Shown here: piece after piece, positions 13,415-16,920 of the stretch
Layout: every line of letters begins with the position of its first letter
How positions within the stretch are numbered: the stretch's first letter is position 1
Assembly: GCA_024277475.1 (NCBI GenBank)
Contig: JAJRVC010000643.1
Span: 1-16,920 of the forward strand
Direction of reading: 5' to 3'
DNA from: Deltaproteobacteria bacterium
GTDB taxonomy: Bacteria > Desulfobacterota > Desulfobacteria > Desulfobacterales > JAFDCJ01
DNA length: 16,920 bases
Position numbers and translations under genes: made by a program
Notes under the pieces: generated by a model
Told to the model about the DNA's origin: nothing
The model's input: only the letters and a program-made list of their open reading frames with translations
Databases searched by the model: none

Positions 13415-14472
13415 AAAGTCATCTTAAAAAAGTGAGATTAGCCATTATCGGGGCCGGTGCAATTACAGAAGGAAGCTATCTTCCGGCGGCGAAGCTGATT
13501 CCTCATTTGGAAATCACCCACATTGTTGATCTTGATCAGGTGCGCGCCAAACAGGTGGCCGCAGACTTTCAAGTACCCATGGCTATAAGCGATTACCATG
13601 AGTTGTTCGGCAAGATTGATGGCGTAGTGGTTGCAACCCCTCCAAGCTCTCACGCCCGGATAAGCATGGATTTCATGAATGCGGCTATCTCCGTGCTTTG
13701 TGAAAAGCCGATCGCGTTAACACTGGCGGAAGCTGGAGAAATGGTAGAAACCGGGAAAACTACCCATATTCATTTAGCGGTTGCCATGAACCGACGTTTA
13801 AGCCGGAGTGCAAGAATATTAAAACAGCTCGTCAACGACAACCTGCTTGGCAATATCACCCATTTTGAGGCTGCCGAAGGCTACGAGTATAATTGGCCTT
13901 TGCGTACCGGACATGTTTTTCTAAATCCCAATCACCGCGGTATCATCAGCGATATCGGACCCCACTTGTTTGATTTGCTTTTGTGGTTATTTAATCAGTC
14001 CCCGGCCAGGGTTAAAAAATGTGAGGACGACAATTGGGGCGGTATCGAAGCCAATGCGACAGTGGATCTTGAGTTGGAAAATGCCGGCCACACCATTTAC
14101 GGGCAGGTTGAATTCAGTTGGACCCGAATGCTTCATAATTCCATTCGAATTTACGGAGAAAATGGCATGCTCGAGGCCTCTATTATTGGCGGTCCAAAAG
14201 TAAATTACTATCCGAAGGGATCTGCAGACAAAGGGCTTAGCGTGCAGAGCACAGATGACACCCCCCCAATCGCAAATAGTGAATTTGTTCAGCAACTTTT
14301 AAACTTTACCGATTCAATCACTCAAAACCAAGTGAAATATGTGCCTGCCGAACAAGCCCTTGCGCCCATGATGTTGATCGAAGACTGCTACAAACTAAGA
14401 ACGATAAATCCGCAACCATGGGAGGAAAAATGGTTGAAATCATTTTTCAGGAACAACTTAAATGCCAAATAA
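13411..14472 (+). CDS. Gfo/Idh/MocA-family NAD(P)-dependent oxidoreductase
   Basis: It encodes 353 residues. The Rossmann motif IIGAGAITEGSYLPA lies at residues 12-26. The family signature CEKPIA is at about residues 96-101, with the catalytic Lys, and DIGPHLFDLLLWL near 184-196 supplies the catalytic His. Members oxidise, reduce or epimerise sugars, often UDP- or other nucleotide-sugars in surface-glycan pathways, or cyclitols. The start codon overlaps the preceding stop (ATGA), which implies translational coupling. The stop overlaps the next gene by 11 bp. The context makes a nucleotide-sugar dehydrogenase or similar step the best guess; the substrate is not determined. Confidence 0.88.
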   Translation: MKSHLKKVRLAIIGAGAITEGSYLPAAKLIPHLEITHIVDLDQVRAKQVAADFQVPMAISDYHELFGKIDGVVVATPPSSHARISMDFMNAAISVLCEKPIALTLAEAGEMVETGKTTHIHLAVAMNRRLSRSARILKQLVNDNLLGNITHFEAAEGYEYNWPLRTGHVFLNPNHRGIISDIGPHLFDLLLWLFNQSPARVKKCEDDNWGGIEANATVDLELENAGHTIYGQVEFSWTRMLHNSIRIYGENGMLEASIIGGPKVNYYPKGSADKGLSVQSTDDTPPIANSEFVQQLLNFTDSITQNQVKYVPAEQALAPMMLIEDCYKLRTINPQPWEEKWLKSFFRNNLNAK

Positions 14473-15658
14473 ACATGTGTTAATTACCGGCGCAACCGGT
14501 TTTGTCGGCTGCCGTTTAGCGGAACGATTGGCATTGGGGTCTGAATATCAGGTCCGGGCCCTGATACACCGGTTTTCGGGACCCGGGCTTGCACGTCTTT
14601 GCCGGCTGCCGGTAACAGTGGTGAATGCGGACATATTGGACCCGGCGGCTGTTCTTGAGGCCGCAGAGGGTTGTGACACCATTATTCATCTGGCCTACGG
14701 CCGCTCGGGCACTGATTTTCAACGCAGGGAGATAACGGTAAAAGGAACCGAAAATATTCTCAAAGCCGCTGTTGCTCAGAAAGCTCAAAAACTTATTTAT
14801 TTTAGCACGGCTTCCGTTCACGGTGTAGCACCTTCAAGCCCCATACTTACAGAATCGGCGCCCTATGAAACAACGACGGAAGTATACCGGGCAAGCAAAA
14901 TTGAAGCAGAAAAATGCGTCTGGAAGTATCACGCGGAACAGGGTCTCAACACCGTAATATTCCGCCCTCCCCTTATTTATGGACCCTATGATTATTTGTG
15001 GTCCGAACCCATTATCAAGGAAATTCAATCCGGGGCAATTTTAATCAATGGCGGCGACGGTGCCGCCAATTTGGTTTACGTGGACAATTTAGTCGATGCC
15101 GTATTTTTGGCACTGGACAATGATGCCGGAAATGGTGAAGCATTTTTTATCGTTGATGAGGACAACCTAACCTGGAAGCATGTTTATGAGGCTTTCGCAC
15201 GTAGATTAAAATTGCATCCACCGTTTATGATAAAAGCGGAGCAGGAAATCAATGCCTTGATAAAAAGCAGACAACCGCCAAATGCATTCTACAACTGCAT
15301 GGTTCGTCCGGTACTTTTAATTCCGGAAATGGTACGGGCCTGTCTGAATTCAACAAAAGTTGCCCATCAAATGTATCAGATACCCTGGCTGCGGTTTGTA
15401 AAAGAACGGTTTCCACACTCTTATACTGCATTTAAAGGCAATCAACCCAATCATGGCACCCCTGAAAAGCCATCTGAAACAAGTGAAAAAATGGCAACTC
15501 TAAGCGAAGATGCGGTGAAGCTTTTCTCGTCTCAAAGTCGTTTTTCAAATGAAAAAATTAAGAAAATCTTAAATTTTAAACCACGCATATCATTTGACGA
15601 AGCTGTCGATTTAACTTTCGCTTGGGCGAAATATCAGGGAATCGTAAACGAATGTTAG
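14462..15658 (+). CDS. NAD-dependent epimerase/dehydratase (extended SDR)
   Basis: It encodes 398 residues. HVLITGATGFVGCRLAERL at residues 5-23 has the TGATGFVG NAD-binding motif. IIHLAYG follows near residue 74, STASVHG near 119-125 contributes the catalytic Ser region, and YRASKIEAEK near 142-151 is the YxxxK catalytic pair. RPPLIYGP is the usual substrate-loop motif. The family converts nucleotide-sugars by epimerisation, dehydration or reduction. It is longer than most members because of about 80 extra C-terminal residues, including a linker rich in Asn, Pro, Glu and Ser (near 325-350). It starts inside the preceding gene and its TAG overlaps the next start. It probably works with the oxidoreductase before it to make one activated sugar. 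Confidence 0.88.
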   Translation: MPNKHVLITGATGFVGCRLAERLALGSEYQVRALIHRFSGPGLARLCRLPVTVVNADILDPAAVLEAAEGCDTIIHLAYGRSGTDFQRREITVKGTENILKAAVAQKAQKLIYFSTASVHGVAPSSPILTESAPYETTTEVYRASKIEAEKCVWKYHAEQGLNTVIFRPPLIYGPYDYLWSEPIIKEIQSGAILINGGDGAANLVYVDNLVDAVFLALDNDAGNGEAFFIVDEDNLTWKHVYEAFARRLKLHPPFMIKAEQEINALIKSRQPPNAFYNCMVRPVLLIPEMVRACLNSTKVAHQMYQIPWLRFVKERFPHSYTAFKGNQPNHGTPEKPSETSEKMATLSEDAVKLFSSQSRFSNEKIKKILNFKPRISFDEAVDLTFAWAKYQGIVNEC

Positions 15659-16563
15659 TCTCAGTGGCAATCTGCACCTATAATCGAGCCAATCTTCTCA
15701 ATCAGACGTTAACCTCGATGCGTGAGCTGGTGATACCGTCTCATACTGCCTGGGAACTGATTATTGTAAATAATAACTGTACGGATACAACAGATCAAGT
15801 TATCACCAAACATCAGGCCCATTTACCGATTCGCAGGCTTTTCGAGCCGCAACAGGGTAAAACGTTTGCATTAAATTGTGCCTGTCAGGCTGCCGAGGGA
15901 GACTATATAATCTGGACGGATGACGACGTGCTGGTTGAACCGGACTGGGTCGCTCATTACATCGAAGCATTCGAACAGTGGCCGGAATCGACGCTATTCG
16001 GCGGACCTGTAAAGCCTTTGATGGCCGGGAATCCACCTGGCTGGTTGCTGGATACATTGACAAATCCGTGGGTAGGAGCGGTATACGCCGCCATCGATCT
16101 TGGCTCAAAACCGATTCGTCTGAACCTGGGTAAAGAGCCTTATGGGGTCAACTGGGCCGTTCGTTCGGAAAAGCAAAAGAAGTATTTATATGATACTGAT
16201 CTTGGACCTAGACCGGAAACGAAGATTGGATATGAAGAGACCAATGTGATCCAAAGAATGTTCGCAGATGGTTTGGAGGGAAGGTGGGTGCCGAAGGCCC
16301 TAGTAACGCATTTTATTCCCGAGAGTCGTCAAACCATCCAATATATCCGGTGGTATCACAGGGGACAGGGAGAATATAAGGCTTTACAGCGCTATGGAAA
16401 GAATCATTATCCTTCATATGAGGAAAAAATCATCCTTGTCAAAGGCGTTATTAAATCAGAGTTTAAATACCGCATCTATCGTCTTATTCGCAAGGATCCG
16501 AAACTTTGGATTAAGGCACTGATAGCTTCCTCTCAGGCATGGGGACAACTGAACAGAAAATAA
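15652..16563 (+). CDS. Second family 2 glycosyltransferase
   Basis: It encodes 303 residues from the ATG at 15652, which overlaps the preceding TAG by 7 bp and has AGGGA about 10 nt upstream. A TTG at 15622 would add ten residues but has no ribosome site. The protein begins directly with the GT-A strand (MLVSVAICTYNRANLLNQTL). WELIIVNNNCTD and IIWTDDDVLVEPDW carry the nucleotide- and metal-binding Asp residues. GYEETNVIQRMFADG and WYHRGQGEYKA are the acceptor-side region. No membrane segment is seen. It should add one sugar in the same glycan as the first glycosyltransferase; donor and acceptor are unknown. One base separates its stop from the next gene. Confidence 0.9.
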   Translation: MLVSVAICTYNRANLLNQTLTSMRELVIPSHTAWELIIVNNNCTDTTDQVITKHQAHLPIRRLFEPQQGKTFALNCACQAAEGDYIIWTDDDVLVEPDWVAHYIEAFEQWPESTLFGGPVKPLMAGNPPGWLLDTLTNPWVGAVYAAIDLGSKPIRLNLGKEPYGVNWAVRSEKQKKYLYDTDLGPRPETKIGYEETNVIQRMFADGLEGRWVPKALVTHFIPESRQTIQYIRWYHRGQGEYKALQRYGKNHYPSYEEKIILVKGVIKSEFKYRIYRLIRKDPKLWIKALIASSQAWGQLNRK

Positions 16564-16564
16564 A

Positions 16565-16920
16565 ATGCTATTTTCAAAAATTAAACTAAGATTTCTAAAA
16601 TATCTGTATAAGAATTGTGATCATTCCTTATGGGGAAAATCAGCGACCAAAATCTTAGCAGTAGTTCTGCCACCATTTAACGCCAGAGCTAAATTGTTAA
16701 GCAGAATAGGTTCAAAAGTGTTTATCTCACCTTCTGCAGACGTATATCATTCTAAATTAAAAATAGGAGATAATACATTTATTGATGATAACGTTACCAT
16801 TTTTGAAAATTTTGACGGCGGGCCGATCAGCATAGGGAAATATTCAAAAATATTTCGATATACCATACTGCAAACCGGACAGGAGGGTATGATAGAGATA
16901 GCCGATGAAACCGTTGTTCA
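16565..16920 (+). CDS. Left-handed beta-helix (hexapeptide) acyltransferase, partial at window edge
   Basis: The frame is open from the ATG at 16565 to the window end, giving 118 codons. It begins MLFSKIKLRFLKYLYKNC, a basic amphipathic start without a signal peptide. From about residue 65 the sequence shows the imperfect hexapeptide periodicity [LIV]-G-x-x-x (LKIGDNTFIDDNVTIFENFD, PISIGKYSKIF, MIEIADETVV) typical of serine or sugar O-/N-acetyltransferases (WbbJ/CysE-like LbH fold). The catalytic His region would lie beyond the window. In this operon an O- or N-acetylation of the glycan or its precursor is likely. A possible functional link with the CE3-like esterase at 1921-3273 is speculative. 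Base composition is more A+T-rich than the preceding genes. Confidence 0.75.
   Translation, partial: MLFSKIKLRFLKYLYKNCDHSLWGKSATKILAVVLPPFNARAKLLSRIGSKVFISPSADVYHSKLKIGDNTFIDDNVTIFENFDGGPISIGKYSKIFRYTILQTGQEGMIEIADETVV

Overview
The window reads as a bacterial chromosome fragment, most likely from a Desulfobacterota (deltaproteobacterial) lineage. This rests on the style of the secreted proteins, a c-di-GMP-I riboswitch and many short dispersed repeats; it is a judgement without database support. GC content is moderate and coding density is low, with four gaps of about 490 to 970 bp.

Left part (81-10097), all minus strand: five secreted proteins and one membrane-anchored HEAT-repeat protein. 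Each of the five secreted proteins has a signal peptide and a different N-terminal module: an FN3 domain, an unrecognised domain, an Asp-box beta-propeller, a CE3-like SGNH esterase, or an Ntn-hydrolase with PKD. All five carry copies of one cysteine-rich repeat of about 48 residues, with eight Cys and the core YCRDCGPC...GEGDCD..SEC..GL.C. There are 17 copies (4+4+4+4+1), mostly with a 147-bp period. The gene nearest the left edge is interrupted by an in-frame amber codon. The rightmost gene of the set (FN3 + repeats) sits behind a clear minus-strand c-di-GMP-I (GEMM) riboswitch, so at least that protein is probably controlled by the motile/sessile second messenger.

Middle (10098-11027): the riboswitch leader, then sequence with no recognised gene, hairpins and a promoter block.

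Right part (11028-16920), all plus strand: a PAPS-type sulfotransferase, a family 2 glycosyltransferase, a Gfo/Idh/MocA oxidoreductase, an NAD-dependent epimerase, a second family 2 glycosyltransferase and the start of a left-handed beta-helix acyltransferase. The last five overlap or nearly abut and look like one operon for a surface polysaccharide; the sulfotransferase suggests sulfation. It has its own copy of a promoter block that recurs before the first glycosyltransferase.

Two copies of a ~270-bp structured element with degenerate terminal inverted repeats lie at 5275-5543 and 11912-12182. As a working picture (inference), the left half supplies c-di-GMP-linked extracellular or surface proteins with a shared disulfide-rich module, and the right half builds a modified glycan they could act on or bind.
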